Origin: Verrucomicrobiales bacterium
GTDB lineage: Bacteria > Verrucomicrobiota > Verrucomicrobiia > Verrucomicrobiales > DEV007
Assembly: GCA_029210205.1 (NCBI GenBank)
Contig: JARGOD010000020.1
Location: 20,854 to 60,418, forward strand
DNA length: 39,565 bases
Reading direction: 5' to 3'
Shown here: in pieces, positions 1-8,614 of the stretch
Position numbering within the stretch: position 1 is the stretch's first letter
How the letters are laid out: each line of letters begins with the position of its first letter
The notes under the pieces: generated by a model
The model's database searches: none
What the model was told of the DNA's origin: nothing
The model's input: the letters and a program-made list of their open reading frames with translations, nothing else
Translations under genes and position numbers: made by a program

Positions 1-692
1 CCGGAAAGGATGTGTTTAGCTTCATCGTCGTCGTTTTGCTTCACCTTCACTTCACCGTCGAAGACAAAGACATGAGAGCCGCCGACAGCGCTGCTCGTGA
101 CGCCGAATTTGGTTCCCAGGTCAATGACCTCCATCTTCTCCGTATCGATCGTGAACCCGTGGGCGGAGTCCGGCACTTCAGCGACGACAGATCCTTCGAT
201 AAGGCGGCATCGCATCGCGGATTCGACCTCAAGGACGGTGGGGGCTTCCAGCGTCACGGTCGCTCCGCTTTCAAACTCGATCGTCGCCATTCCTTCGGCA
301 AGTGCAAGTGTGCCGACTCCCAAGTGAGCGCCTTCTTTGGTGGGAAGGTCGGATCCTTCCCATCGACAATTCTCCGCTTCGATCAATGTTGCGACAACGG
401 GATTTTCAGAACGCTTACTAAGGGAGAGAGAGAGGAGGCTGAAAAGAGTGAGGAGGAGCGCTGCGGCGAGAGCGATCCATGACGCGGGAGACTTTATGCG
501 AGTTGTGAGCGCTTTTTCATCGAGGCTCGAGAGAAGCTTTCGGTCGCTGAGCAATTCAGCATGGAGCCATCGCCTCTGCACATAAAGCGTCATTGACTCT
601 GGATCAGAGAGAAGGGCTTTTTCAAGGGCAGCTTGCTCTTCAGGGCTCAACCGATTATCGAGCGAAAGATCAATTTGTTCTTCAATCGTCAT
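1..692 (-). CDS. FecR-domain anti-sigma/sensor protein, C-terminus outside window
   Basis: The reading frame is open from the ATG at 692 down to the window edge, so the protein is partial at its C-terminus (about 230 residues visible). The N-terminus is an acidic helical segment (MTIEEQIDLSLDNRLSPEEQ) resembling anti-sigma cytoplasmic domains. A single membrane segment follows at about residues 69-86 (ALAAALLLTLFSLLSLSL), then a FecR-like beta domain with GATVTLEAPTVLEVES, EGSVVAEVP and VIDLGTKFGV. The last motif is the typical FecR core. The start codon overlaps the stop of the sigma-factor gene in an ATGA, so the two are very probably translationally coupled. In Verrucomicrobiota and Planctomycetes such proteins often carry a LamG domain further on, but that part is not visible here. 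The role as sigma-factor partner is inferred from gene order and family. Confidence 0.85.
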   Translation of the reverse strand, partial: MTIEEQIDLSLDNRLSPEEQAALEKALLSDPESMTLYVQRRWLHAELLSDRKLLSSLDEKALTTRIKSPASWIALAAALLLTLFSLLSLSLSKRSENPVVATLIEAENCRWEGSDLPTKEGAHLGVGTLALAEGMATIEFESGATVTLEAPTVLEVESAMRCRLIEGSVVAEVPDSAHGFTIDTEKMEVIDLGTKFGVTSSAVGGSHVFVFDGEVKVKQNDDDEAKHILS

Positions 693-1225
693 GCAGCAGG
701 GCGGGTTCGAGCAGTGATGCACTCGTTGAGTGAAGCGCGGATGCGGCTGAGGAGGCGATAAACTGCCCCATCGCTCCGGCCAGTCGTTTTTGCGATTTCA
801 TTGATCTCGCAGCCGTCGTAGTAGCGAAGCACGACAGTCTGACGCTGTTTTTCGGGCAGCTTTTCGAGACACTCCTTTAGTGCTTCGGATCGCTGCAGGA
901 GTTCGTCAGATTGTCGGTCGATCTCTTTGGCGACAGATTCGATGAACTCCGGGTCGGTCGTGTGGAGCGGTTTGCGTTTTGCAGATCGGCGGAAATTCAG
1001 AATCTGATTCAGAGCAATTTTCTTACCCCAGGCGAGAAACGACGAATCGCGCTCAAAGGAAGAGAATTTTTTCCACATCGTGAGGCGGCAGCCCTGAAGA
1101 ATATCTTCGGCATCGGCGTGGTCACGGACAAGAGAATGAACGTAAACGGAGAGTTTCCGCTCATTTTCATTTAGCAGGGTCAGGTAAACCTCTGTCTGCT
1201 CGCCGGGGTCCAAGTCAGCCATCAT
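689..1225 (-). CDS. RNA polymerase sigma-70 family factor (Rhodopirellula/Verrucomicrobium ECF-like type)
   Basis: About 178 residues with an ECF-like two-domain layout. Region 2 covers about residues 20-85 (DAEDILQGCRLTMWKKFSSF, then FLAWGKKIALNQILNFRRS). Region 4 has a helix-turn-helix near the C-terminus (LPEKQRQTVVLRYYDGCEINEIAKTTG, then GAVYRLLSRIRASL). This matches the PVC-specific sigma family known as the Rhodopirellula/Verrucomicrobium type. The frame can open at TTG 1228 or at ATG 1225 or 1222; ATG 1225 is chosen. It is the first gene of a two-gene unit with the FecR protein, whose start codon overlaps its stop. The target genes cannot be told from this window. The upstream gap of about 118 bases to the divergent gene would hold its promoter. 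Confidence 0.9.
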   Translation of the reverse strand: MMADLDPGEQTEVYLTLLNENERKLSVYVHSLVRDHADAEDILQGCRLTMWKKFSSFERDSSFLAWGKKIALNQILNFRRSAKRKPLHTTDPEFIESVAKEIDRQSDELLQRSEALKECLEKLPEKQRQTVVLRYYDGCEINEIAKTTGRSDGAVYRLLSRIRASLNECITARTRPAA

Positions 1226-1343
1226 CAACAGCTTAAGGTCCAGCGTGCTGGATTTTGGACAGAAAAACGCAATTTTTTCCGGTCAGATCTGTCACCTTTG
1301 ACTGCTTTGTTGGCACGCCTGATGCGACGTGAAATTGGGTGTT

Positions 1344-1880
1344 ATGAGTTCATCTACCGTATCCGCCCCTCAATCACCACCCAGTCCGGCAATCGCTCCG
1401 GTTCCTCCGGAACCTGTGCACGAAGAGCCACAGAATTCCACCGAGCCGCGAATCTCCCGAAACGGGGATGCGCTGATTCTCGAAGGAAGTCCTGCCTTAC
1501 CGCTCGACACCTGCATTAAAAGTGGCCGACCTGCTACTAATGTAATCAAAGCTTCCCTACGGGATCCGAAGAATCCGAAAACCTGGTTTGGAAAGCGGCC
1601 ACTTCTCGAAGTTGGGTTGTGTCGCAAGCATCATGAGAATCATTCTGTTGCTGTTGCACTCACGTGGTCGGTATTCGCAGTTGGTTCTATTTTGCTCGTT
1701 GTCAGCGTTCTCACGCTGAGTTTTCTTTCCGTGATTATCGGACTCGCTGCAGTTGGAGTTTCCGGCATCTTTCGCGCGGCTTCCCCGATTAATTCCCCGG
1801 ACGCGACTGAGAGTTACGCTACCGTTTACGGGGTGAGTGAGTCCATTCTAAGCCAGTATCCCAACTACGAAGAAGGCTAG
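1344..1880 (+). CDS. Two-pass membrane protein of unknown function with a degenerate Cys motif
   Basis: About 178 residues. The first 45 residues are rich in Pro, Ser and Glu and probably disordered. A small cytoplasmic domain follows, with CIKSGRPA and then LEVGLCRKHHENH. Two hydrophobic segments come next (about residues 103-125 and 127-146), then a short polar tail. The layout resembles a family common in PVC bacteria and Bacteroidota with CxKCGxPA followed by a paired hydrophobic region and a CxxH motif, where the cysteines suggest zinc binding. Here the second Cys of the first pair is Ser. I place it in that family from memory of the pattern only. ATG 1344 is preferred over an upstream GTG at 1329. 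Its TAG stop shares the bases CTAG with the stop of the convergent regulator gene. Confidence 0.7.
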   Translation: MSSSTVSAPQSPPSPAIAPVPPEPVHEEPQNSTEPRISRNGDALILEGSPALPLDTCIKSGRPATNVIKASLRDPKNPKTWFGKRPLLEVGLCRKHHENHSVAVALTWSVFAVGSILLVVSVLTLSFLSVIIGLAAVGVSGIFRAASPINSPDATESYATVYGVSESILSQYPNYEEG

Positions 1881-3025
1881 ACTTTTGCTTCTTTCCTCAA
1901 CTGCCCCGGGGTTTGTCCAGTGACACGCTTGATGACTTGTCCGAGGTATTCTTGATGCTTGAATCCGCTGCGCTCGGCGACATCGGCAAGAGTAATGTCG
2001 CTGCCGCGGATGAGCTGGATAGCGCGTTCGATGCGGCGTTCCAGAATGAATTCCCGTATCGACTGATCCATCGCTTCGCGAAATCGTTTCTGAAACAGAG
2101 TTCGTGAAATGCCGCAGGCGCGGGAGATAGAGTCGTTAGTTATCCCGGAGGCCAGGTTCTGGCGAATGTAAGACACGCCCCTCGCCACTACGGGATCTTT
2201 GATTGCCCGGATCGAAGAAGACTCCCGTTCGACAATTTCATTGGGTGGGACACGAATTGTCCGAGACTTCAGAGTCTTTCCGGAAAGAAGAAGATCAACC
2301 ACTCTTGCTGCCTCCAGCCCGACGTTGAAATGGCCACCCCTGACGCTGCTGAGCGGCGGCTCGCTGATTTCACAAAGGGCAGCGTCATTGTCGACTCCGA
2401 TCACGGCAATCTCTTCAGGAACTGTGATCTCCTCAGAGTGGCAGGCTTCGAGAAGTTCCAGACCGCGCTGGTCACTGCAAACCATGACTGCGTTTGGCTT
2501 TGGAAGAGAACGAACCCATTCCTGCAATTGCTGGAAACGCTCGGGCGCTTCGGCTCTGGATTGACGTGGAATTTTCAATTCATGAAAGCTTTTGCCTTCA
2601 CGGAGAGCTTCACGAAAGGCGGTGCCACGGCGGTCCGACCAATTCTCATCTGAGATCCCGTAGAAGCCAAAATGCTGAAAGTCACGTTCGAGAAAGTGCC
2701 GGGCGACCAACTTTCCGATGGCCTCATCATCGACATGAACGAGGGGGAACTGATTTTCACAAACTCCAAGGACATCGACGATCGGAATCCCGAGCTTGGA
2801 GAGCTGATCTCTCGTTTCCCTGTTTTGGATTCTTGCTATGATGGCATCTCCCTCCCAGTCTTTCATCCAGTCAGGGATGGCATCAGAAAGGCCACCAGCC
2901 GCGTGAAATAACTGCCAGTTTGATGCCTGTCGCGCATATCGTCCGATACCACGAAGAATTTCTCTTCCTGATCCGAGAGAGGTTTCAACTAGGAGTCCAA
3001 CACGGCGACGAGGAGTAGTAGACAT
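1877..3025 (-). CDS. XylR-type transcriptional regulator (sugar-binding domain plus AraC helix-turn-helix)
   Basis: About 382 residues from ATG 3025, chosen because the conserved part starts at once (MSTTPRRRVGLLVETSLGSGREILRGI). An in-frame ATG also exists at 3079. Residues about 10-270 form a LacI-like periplasmic-binding-protein fold (VDVLG, VHVDDEAIGKLVARHFLERDFQHFGF, VIGVDNDAALCEISEPPLSSV). Residues about 280-380 are an AraC-type DNA-binding domain (ACGISRTLFQKRFREAMDQS, then LADVAERSGFKHQEYLGQVIKR). This architecture matches E. coli XylR and many PVC sugar regulators. It is divergent from the galactokinase gene across a 74-base gap, so control of the galactose module is the natural inference. 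The inducer is unknown; galactose or a derivative is likely. Confidence 0.9.
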   Translation of the reverse strand: MSTTPRRRVGLLVETSLGSGREILRGIGRYARQASNWQLFHAAGGLSDAIPDWMKDWEGDAIIARIQNRETRDQLSKLGIPIVDVLGVCENQFPLVHVDDEAIGKLVARHFLERDFQHFGFYGISDENWSDRRGTAFREALREGKSFHELKIPRQSRAEAPERFQQLQEWVRSLPKPNAVMVCSDQRGLELLEACHSEEITVPEEIAVIGVDNDAALCEISEPPLSSVRGGHFNVGLEAARVVDLLLSGKTLKSRTIRVPPNEIVERESSSIRAIKDPVVARGVSYIRQNLASGITNDSISRACGISRTLFQKRFREAMDQSIREFILERRIERAIQLIRGSDITLADVAERSGFKHQEYLGQVIKRVTGQTPGQLRKEAKV

Positions 3026-3099
3026 GACTGAGCGGCTTGTCCGATCTCTACAAACAATGAACCGCTTTCTCAACGGCATTTCATTGCCTATTTGCGGAG

Positions 3100-4266
3100 A
3101 TGCCCGCTAGTCTCAAGCCAATGCTCAGTTTTGAATCCCATTTCGGGCGAAGTGCTACCATTCAAATCACTTCTCCCGGCCGCATCAATCTTATCGGTGA
3201 GCACATCGACTATCTCGGTGGGAAGGTCATGCCGATTGCTATCGAGAATCATCTTACGATTCTGGCTGGAAGGCTAACGGAGCGGGTCGTCGAAATTTTT
3301 CCTGAAGGCCTTGGATTTGGAAGTCCGGTGAGAATTGACCTCGATCACCTGGAGAAACGAACTGATCCCGCTGAATCATGGATGAACTACGTGATCGGTG
3401 TTCTTGCGGTTTACGAAGCTTCCGGAATCGTACTTCCGGGATTTTGCGCACAAATTGATTCGAACTTGCCTACGGGTGCCGGCTTGAGTAGCAGTGCCGC
3501 TTTGGAGACAGGGATCGCGCTTGCGATCGAAGCATTCTCCGGTGTTGAGCAGGATAGCATTGATCGAGCGCTGCTTTGTCAGCGGGCTGAGCATGAATTC
3601 GCGGGTGTTCCCTGTGGAATCATGGATCAAATTGCGGTTGGTGCCGGGAGGGAGGGACATGCCCTTTTACTCGATTGCTCGAATTTGTCGATTCATCACG
3701 TTTCAATGCCCGCCGATCTAGCGGTCGTTACGGCGGATACGGGAGTGAAGCATGCGCTTGGAGATGGCGAATATCGAAAGCGCCGGGAGGATTGTGACGA
3801 AATTTTAAAGCGCCTCGGGTTGTCGTCTTTCCACGAACTCTCGTCGGAAATCCTGGAAGCCTCAGCATCAAAGCTCGATGAAAAACTCTTCCGCCGGGCT
3901 CGTCATGCGGTCACCGAGATGCAGCGCGTCGATCTTTTTGCAACAGCGCTGGAGTCATCGGATCAAGAGGCTCTCGGCCAACTCATGAAGGCCAGCCATG
4001 AATCGTTGCGTGTCGATTACGAGGTGAGCTGTCAGGAACTCGATTTCCTTGTCGAGACCGCTTATGCATTGCCGGCTGCGTCGGGCGTTATCGGATCGCG
4101 CATGACGGGGGGTGGTTTCGGTGGCTCCACCGTCACGCTGGTTCAATGTGAGAAAGCAAATTCTCTGATCGAGTCGCTCAAAAAATCCTATGAGGAAAAG
4201 TTTGGCCGTTCGCTCAATTGTTTCATAACATCCGCCGTCGAAGGCGCGAAGACCTCCATTGTTTAG
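3100..4266 (+). CDS. galK: Galactokinase (GHMP kinase)
   Basis: 388 residues. It phosphorylates alpha-D-galactose at C1 with ATP in the first committed step of the Leloir pathway, in the cytoplasm. The galactokinase signature is near the N-terminus (SPGRINLIGEHIDYLGG). The GHMP ATP-binding motif is at about residues 125-137 (LPTGAGLSSSAAL). The catalytic Asp lies in CGIMDQIAVGAG, and the C-terminal GHMP motif is MTGGGFGGSTV. The usual T of GEHTDY is I here. The start is uncertain: ATG 3100 has GGAG only two bases ahead, and ATG 3121 (MLSFESHFGR) would match the family's usual length. It is followed by the epimerase (20-base gap) and a symporter, which makes a compact galactose-use operon. No galT or galE is seen nearby. 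Confidence 0.92.
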   Translation: MPASLKPMLSFESHFGRSATIQITSPGRINLIGEHIDYLGGKVMPIAIENHLTILAGRLTERVVEIFPEGLGFGSPVRIDLDHLEKRTDPAESWMNYVIGVLAVYEASGIVLPGFCAQIDSNLPTGAGLSSSAALETGIALAIEAFSGVEQDSIDRALLCQRAEHEFAGVPCGIMDQIAVGAGREGHALLLDCSNLSIHHVSMPADLAVVTADTGVKHALGDGEYRKRREDCDEILKRLGLSSFHELSSEILEASASKLDEKLFRRARHAVTEMQRVDLFATALESSDQEALGQLMKASHESLRVDYEVSCQELDFLVETAYALPAASGVIGSRMTGGGFGGSTVTLVQCEKANSLIESLKKSYEEKFGRSLNCFITSAVEGAKTSIV

Positions 4267-4286
4267 CGATTCACTATAAGAACCCC

Positions 4287-5435
4287 ATGAGAACCCTTGT
4301 ATTCATCCCCGTTATATTTGCCATGTGTGCGTTAAGCTCCTGCGAGAAAGGTCCGTCTGGATCATCTGTTGTGGAATCTCCTCACGGAAAAATGCCGGAC
4401 GGTCAGGACGTAAGCCTTTTCACCCTCATCAATTCAGGCGGTATGACCGCTACCGTGACCGAATACGGTGCGATTCTCGATTCGATCTCAGTGCCGGACC
4501 GGGATGGCAATTTTGCTGACATCACGCATGGATACGACACTCTCGAAGGCTGGCTCACGAACACTTCCTACTTCGGAGCGACGGTGGGTCGTTTTGGGAA
4601 CCGCATCGCGAATGGCAAGTTCACGCTCGACGGAAAGGAATACAACCTCGCGACGAACAATGACCCCGGCGGGATACCCTGTCATCTTCATGGCGGCATC
4701 AAAGGATTCGATAAAGTCCTCTGGTCAGGCGAAGCCTTCGAAGGGGAAGGTGCCTGTGGCGTCAAGCTGACCTATCGCAGTGCGGACGGTGAAGAAGGCT
4801 ATCCCGGAAATCTTATCGTCGAAGTGATCTACACCCTGACGGATGCCGACGAACTCATTTGGGAAGCGCGTGCCACGACTGACGCGCCGACGGTCGTGAA
4901 TATCGTGCATCACAGCTACTGGAACCTCAGCGGCGATCCCAACACCTCAATTAACGATCACGAACTTACCCTCTACGCCAATAACTATCTGCCGACGAAC
5001 CCGGGTCTTATTCCGACCGGAGACCTGAAGCCTGTCAAAGGCACACCGATGGATTTTCTGACTCCGCAGCTCATCGGTTCCCGTGTCGATGAAGACTACG
5101 AGTCTCTCAAACTCGGGGGAGGATACGATCACGCCTGGGTTGTCAGTGGAGAGAAAGTAGACAACCTCAAAATGGCAGCGCGCCTCAAGGATCCTGAAAC
5201 CGGCCGGGTCATGACGATAAAAACGAATCAGCCAGCGATCCAGTTCTACGGCGGGAATTTTCTCGACGGAACCGTGACCGGCAAAGGCGGGATCGCCTAT
5301 GCTTACCGTACCGCGCTTTGTCTTGAGACCGAGAACTTCCCTGACGCGCCAAACAATCCGAAAGCTCCCTCCGCCGAGCTTCGTCCCGGCAAAGTCTACT
5401 TTCACAAAATGGTACACACCTTTTCGGCCGAGTAA
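4287..5435 (+). CDS. galM: Aldose 1-epimerase (galactose mutarotase), predicted lipoprotein
   Basis: 382 residues. It interconverts alpha and beta anomers of aldohexoses such as galactose. The family's catalytic residues are visible: His in CHLHGGIKGFDK, His in HHSYWNLSG, Asp in GGYDHAWVV and the Glu in LETENFPDAPNNP. ATG 4287 (MRTLVFIPVIF) is chosen because it opens a lipoprotein signal peptide ending in LSSC at Cys19. The frame could also open further upstream inside galK. A lipid-anchored mutarotase would act outside the cytoplasm and could equilibrate sugar before uptake by the neighbouring symporter, 22 bases downstream. Exported mutarotases are known in Bacteroidota and PVC bacteria. 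Substrate preference is inferred from its place between galK and the transporter. Confidence 0.93.
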   Translation: MRTLVFIPVIFAMCALSSCEKGPSGSSVVESPHGKMPDGQDVSLFTLINSGGMTATVTEYGAILDSISVPDRDGNFADITHGYDTLEGWLTNTSYFGATVGRFGNRIANGKFTLDGKEYNLATNNDPGGIPCHLHGGIKGFDKVLWSGEAFEGEGACGVKLTYRSADGEEGYPGNLIVEVIYTLTDADELIWEARATTDAPTVVNIVHHSYWNLSGDPNTSINDHELTLYANNYLPTNPGLIPTGDLKPVKGTPMDFLTPQLIGSRVDEDYESLKLGGGYDHAWVVSGEKVDNLKMAARLKDPETGRVMTIKTNQPAIQFYGGNFLDGTVTGKGGIAYAYRTALCLETENFPDAPNNPKAPSAELRPGKVYFHKMVHTFSAE

Positions 5436-5457
5436 TCTATTGTCCTGACAAACCCCC

Positions 5458-7086
5458 ATGACACTTTTCACTTTCATCTTCTTCACCGCGCTCGTCGCGG
5501 TGCTCACCTGGCTCATCACTCGAGGGAAAACGACAAATACAGAGGACGGATTCTTCCTCGCTGGTCGGTCCCTAACCGGATTGGTTATTGCCGGATCACT
5601 TCTCCTCACAAACCTTTCCACGGAACAACTCGTCGGTTTGAATGGAGGTTCCTTCGCCGAAGGACTTTCCGTGATGGCCTGGGAAGTCATCGCCGGTTGT
5701 TCTCTCGTTGTCCTCGCCCTCTTTTTTCTGCCCCGGTATCTGAAGTCGGGAATCGCGACGATTCCGCAGTTTCTGGAAAACCGGTATGATGCCAAGGTGC
5801 GCGCCCTCACGACAGGGATCTTCATTGTCGCCTACATGTTGATTCTCCTGCCCTTCGTGCTTTTCAGCGGAGCGAGCGCATTGGCTTACATGTTGGACCT
5901 CCCGGGATTGCTTCGCTTGGGCAATACCGCGACTATCTGGGTTGTGGTCGCGTTTATTGCCATCGTCGGATCCGCCTATGCAATTTTCGGGGGCCTTCGC
6001 GCTGTCGCTGTGTCGGATACCTTCAACGGACTTGGTCTCCTCATTGGAGGCGCGATGATTACGTGGTTCTCGATTCAGTTCGCTGCCGGAGACGGGCAAT
6101 CAATTGGCGATGTCTTTAAGGAAATTAAAACAGAAAACCCGGATGCCTTTGCCTCTCTCGGTAAAGAAGGTGAAGATGTTCACTGGCCGACTCTTTTCTC
6201 CGGCGTTCTTCTCTTGAACTTTTTCTACTGGTGCACTAACCAGCAGATTATTCAGCGCACCTTCGGGGCAAAGAATCTCGCTGAAGGACAGAAAGGGGTT
6301 CTCCTCGCCGCCTTCTTTAAAATTCTCGCGCCGCTGATTCTTGTGCTTCCCGGTATCGTGGCGCTTCATATCGCGAATCAGAATCCGGATTTTAATCAGG
6401 CGCTTCTTAATGAGGCTGGCGAACGTGACGGTACGCGCGTTTATGGAACGCTCGTCCGTTTTGTCCTTCCCGGTGCGCTCACTGGATTTTTTGCGGCGGT
6501 CGTGGTGGGTTCGATTCTATCGACTTTCAACTCCGTGCTGAATTCGAGTGCGACTCTCTTTTCTCTTGGGGTTTACAAAAAGGTCATCAATCCTGCAGCG
6601 ACGACTGAGCAGGTCGTTAAGTCCGGTCGTCTTTGTAGCGCGATTGTCGCGGTGTTCGCTGCAGTCGGTGCCCCGCTGATTTTTCTCGGTCAGGAGGGGA
6701 TCTTCGGATATTTCCAGAAGTTAAACGGCGTATATTTTATTCCTTTGTTAGGTGCGATCCTTGTTGGGATGTTTAATAAACGGGTTGATGGTCATTCCGC
6801 TTTTATCTCCATTCTTGTTGGATTGGTTATCATGATTTGGGGGACTTTTTTCAGCGGCGAGTTCATTCCGAATGTCTTTGGATCGGGCTATCACTTCATG
6901 GGCGCGGTCTTCGTCTTTCTTGTCGTGCTCCAACTCGTTCTGGGTCAGAAGATGAAGCGTTCGACTCCCTATGTTCAGGCCGATGCTCAAGTCGTCGATC
7001 TCACGCCGTGGAAGCCGGCTCGACTCGTGGGCGGGCTTCTCGTAGCGACGGTGCTCGTGATTTATCTTCTCCTTGCGAACGGTTAA
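5458..7086 (+). CDS. Sodium/solute symporter, SGLT-like (SSS family), probable galactose importer
   Basis: 542 residues, almost wholly hydrophobic helices (about 14 predicted), starting at ATG 5458 with a first transmembrane segment at residues 1-19. SSS-family features include the N-terminal FLAGRSLTGLVIAGSLLLTN, the STEQLVGLNGG segment, FYWCTNQQIIQRTFGAKN in the middle and the SILSTFNSVLNSSATLFSLGVYKK motif. The length and layout match Na+/glucose-galactose symporters such as bacterial vSGLT. Position after galK and the mutarotase supports galactose, but the substrate cannot be fixed from sequence alone. The 18-base gap to the next sulfatase, with GGAG before its ATG, suggests cotranscription with the sulfatase. 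The gene product lies in the inner membrane. Confidence 0.9.
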   Translation: MTLFTFIFFTALVAVLTWLITRGKTTNTEDGFFLAGRSLTGLVIAGSLLLTNLSTEQLVGLNGGSFAEGLSVMAWEVIAGCSLVVLALFFLPRYLKSGIATIPQFLENRYDAKVRALTTGIFIVAYMLILLPFVLFSGASALAYMLDLPGLLRLGNTATIWVVVAFIAIVGSAYAIFGGLRAVAVSDTFNGLGLLIGGAMITWFSIQFAAGDGQSIGDVFKEIKTENPDAFASLGKEGEDVHWPTLFSGVLLLNFFYWCTNQQIIQRTFGAKNLAEGQKGVLLAAFFKILAPLILVLPGIVALHIANQNPDFNQALLNEAGERDGTRVYGTLVRFVLPGALTGFFAAVVVGSILSTFNSVLNSSATLFSLGVYKKVINPAATTEQVVKSGRLCSAIVAVFAAVGAPLIFLGQEGIFGYFQKLNGVYFIPLLGAILVGMFNKRVDGHSAFISILVGLVIMIWGTFFSGEFIPNVFGSGYHFMGAVFVFLVVLQLVLGQKMKRSTPYVQADAQVVDLTPWKPARLVGGLLVATVLVIYLLLANG

Positions 7087-7104
7087 CCCAATCGGAGTCC
7101 CTTC

Positions 7105-8514
7105 ATGAAATTTCACCTACTCCTTTGCTGCATTCTCTCAGTTGTTTCGCTTTCCCGGGCTGCTGAGAAACGACCCAATATCATCACTGTCTTCATCGAT
7201 GATATGGGCTACTCCGACCTCTCTGTTTTTGGGGGTAACCGCGTCGAAACTGAGCACATTGACCGCCTTGCTGCGGAGGGAATCAAGTTTACGAATTTCT
7301 ACGTGAACTCCCCGATTTGTTCGCCCTCGCGGACAGCACTCACGACGGGGCAATACCCGCAGCGTTGGCGGATTACCTCGTTTTTGAATAATCGAAAATC
7401 GAACAGAGAGCGTGGGATGGCTCAATGGCTGAATCCGAAAGCTCCGGTTTTGGCAAGGGAACTTCAGAAGTCTGGTTACGCCACGGGGCACTTCGGGAAA
7501 TGGCACATGGGAGGACAGCGCGACGTCGATGATGCGCCACGAATCACCCGCTATGGCTTCGACACGAGCCTCACCAATTTTGAAGGGATGGGAGCAAAGT
7601 TACTTCCTCTCACCCTAACGCCAGATTCCCCGGAGCCCGGGCGAATTTGGGACAAAGCGACGATCCTCGGAGATCCCGTGATCTGGATGCAGCGTTCTGA
7701 AATCACGAAGGGTTTCGTCGGTGCTGCGCTTGCTTTCATTGACAAAGCCGCCGTGAAGGAACAGCCGTTTTTCGTGAACCTCTGGCCGGATGATGTTCAT
7801 GGCCCCTGGTTTCCTCCACTCGAGCGCTGGGGCAATGATAAGCGGGCTCTTTACTACGGAGTTCTCGACACGATGGATGAACAACTCGCACCGTTGTTTG
7901 ACCGGATTCACAACGATCCCGCACTTCGCGAGAACACGCTCATTGTGCTTTGCTCGGACAACGGCCACGAATACGAAGTCGGAAACTCAGACCCGCTTCG
8001 CGGCAGCAAGACCTGGATGTACGAAGGCGGCATCCGCTCACCGCTTATTGTCTGGGGCCCCGGGCTCATGCCGGATGAAGCCACCGGGAAAGTGAACGAT
8101 ACCGCGATATTTTCCGCGATTGATATCAACCGTTCCCTGTATGAACTCACCGGCACCGCCTTGCCAGAAGGTCATGCACTGGATGGAGAGAACGTCGTCG
8201 AGACGATCCTCGGAAAAAGTGACGAAGGTCGCAAAAGTCCGATCTTCTTCCGCCGTCCGCCGGATCGTCCCGGTTTCCAGCGATGGGGTGACGAAGATAA
8301 TCCCGATCTCGCAGTGCGGGACGGGAAGTGGAAATTTCTGATCAACTACGACGATAGTGAGCCGCAACTTTTCAATCTCGAAGAAGACATTTCTGAGTCG
8401 AACAATCTCGCGGGAGAAAACCCTGAGATCGTGGCTAGATTGAAGGCTGCCGTTTTTGCCTGGAATGCGCAAATGCCCAAAGATGCCGGCGATCCAGACT
8501 ACGTTGCCCCCTAG
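7105..8514 (+). CDS. Secreted sulfatase (arylsulfatase-like, formylglycine type)
   Basis: 469 residues with an N-terminal signal peptide (MKFHLLLCCILSVVSLSRAA) and export to the periplasm or outside. Family S1 sulfatase signs are the metal-binding start NIITVFIDDMGYSDLSVFGG, the active-site motif CSPSR with Cys72 (converted to formylglycine in active enzymes), GKWHMGG, and the C-terminal metal site VLCSDNGHEYE. It hydrolyses sulfate esters, probably on a glycan. It needs a formylglycine-generating enzyme, which is not in this window. GGAG lies about 8 bases before ATG 7105. The gene sits 18 bases after the symporter, so it may belong to the galactose operon and desulfate galactose-containing sugars. 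The substrate is inferred only from this context. Confidence 0.93.
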   Translation: MKFHLLLCCILSVVSLSRAAEKRPNIITVFIDDMGYSDLSVFGGNRVETEHIDRLAAEGIKFTNFYVNSPICSPSRTALTTGQYPQRWRITSFLNNRKSNRERGMAQWLNPKAPVLARELQKSGYATGHFGKWHMGGQRDVDDAPRITRYGFDTSLTNFEGMGAKLLPLTLTPDSPEPGRIWDKATILGDPVIWMQRSEITKGFVGAALAFIDKAAVKEQPFFVNLWPDDVHGPWFPPLERWGNDKRALYYGVLDTMDEQLAPLFDRIHNDPALRENTLIVLCSDNGHEYEVGNSDPLRGSKTWMYEGGIRSPLIVWGPGLMPDEATGKVNDTAIFSAIDINRSLYELTGTALPEGHALDGENVVETILGKSDEGRKSPIFFRRPPDRPGFQRWGDEDNPDLAVRDGKWKFLINYDDSEPQLFNLEEDISESNNLAGENPEIVARLKAAVFAWNAQMPKDAGDPDYVAP

Positions 8515-8614
8515 TTAGGGAGCTATCGGCCTGCGAATTGAGATGACTCGAATCCGCTTAAACGAAAATTGACGTTCGCGGGGCAGCGTTTCATTCTCTT
8601 CATTGTTCAACAGA

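Noticed and set aside
3026..3099. AGCGG...CCGCT repeat as an operator for the regulator between its gene and galK
   Set aside because: Arms of five bases about 25 bases apart are expected by chance in a G+C-rich gap.
4947..5825. Long minus-strand frame across the galM and symporter genes
   Set aside because: It is antisense to two well-supported genes, with Arg-rich composition typical of a shadow frame.
8509..8520. CCCTA-GT-TAGGG hairpin at the end of the first sulfatase gene as a terminator
   Set aside because: Two-base loop and no T-run; too weak to call.
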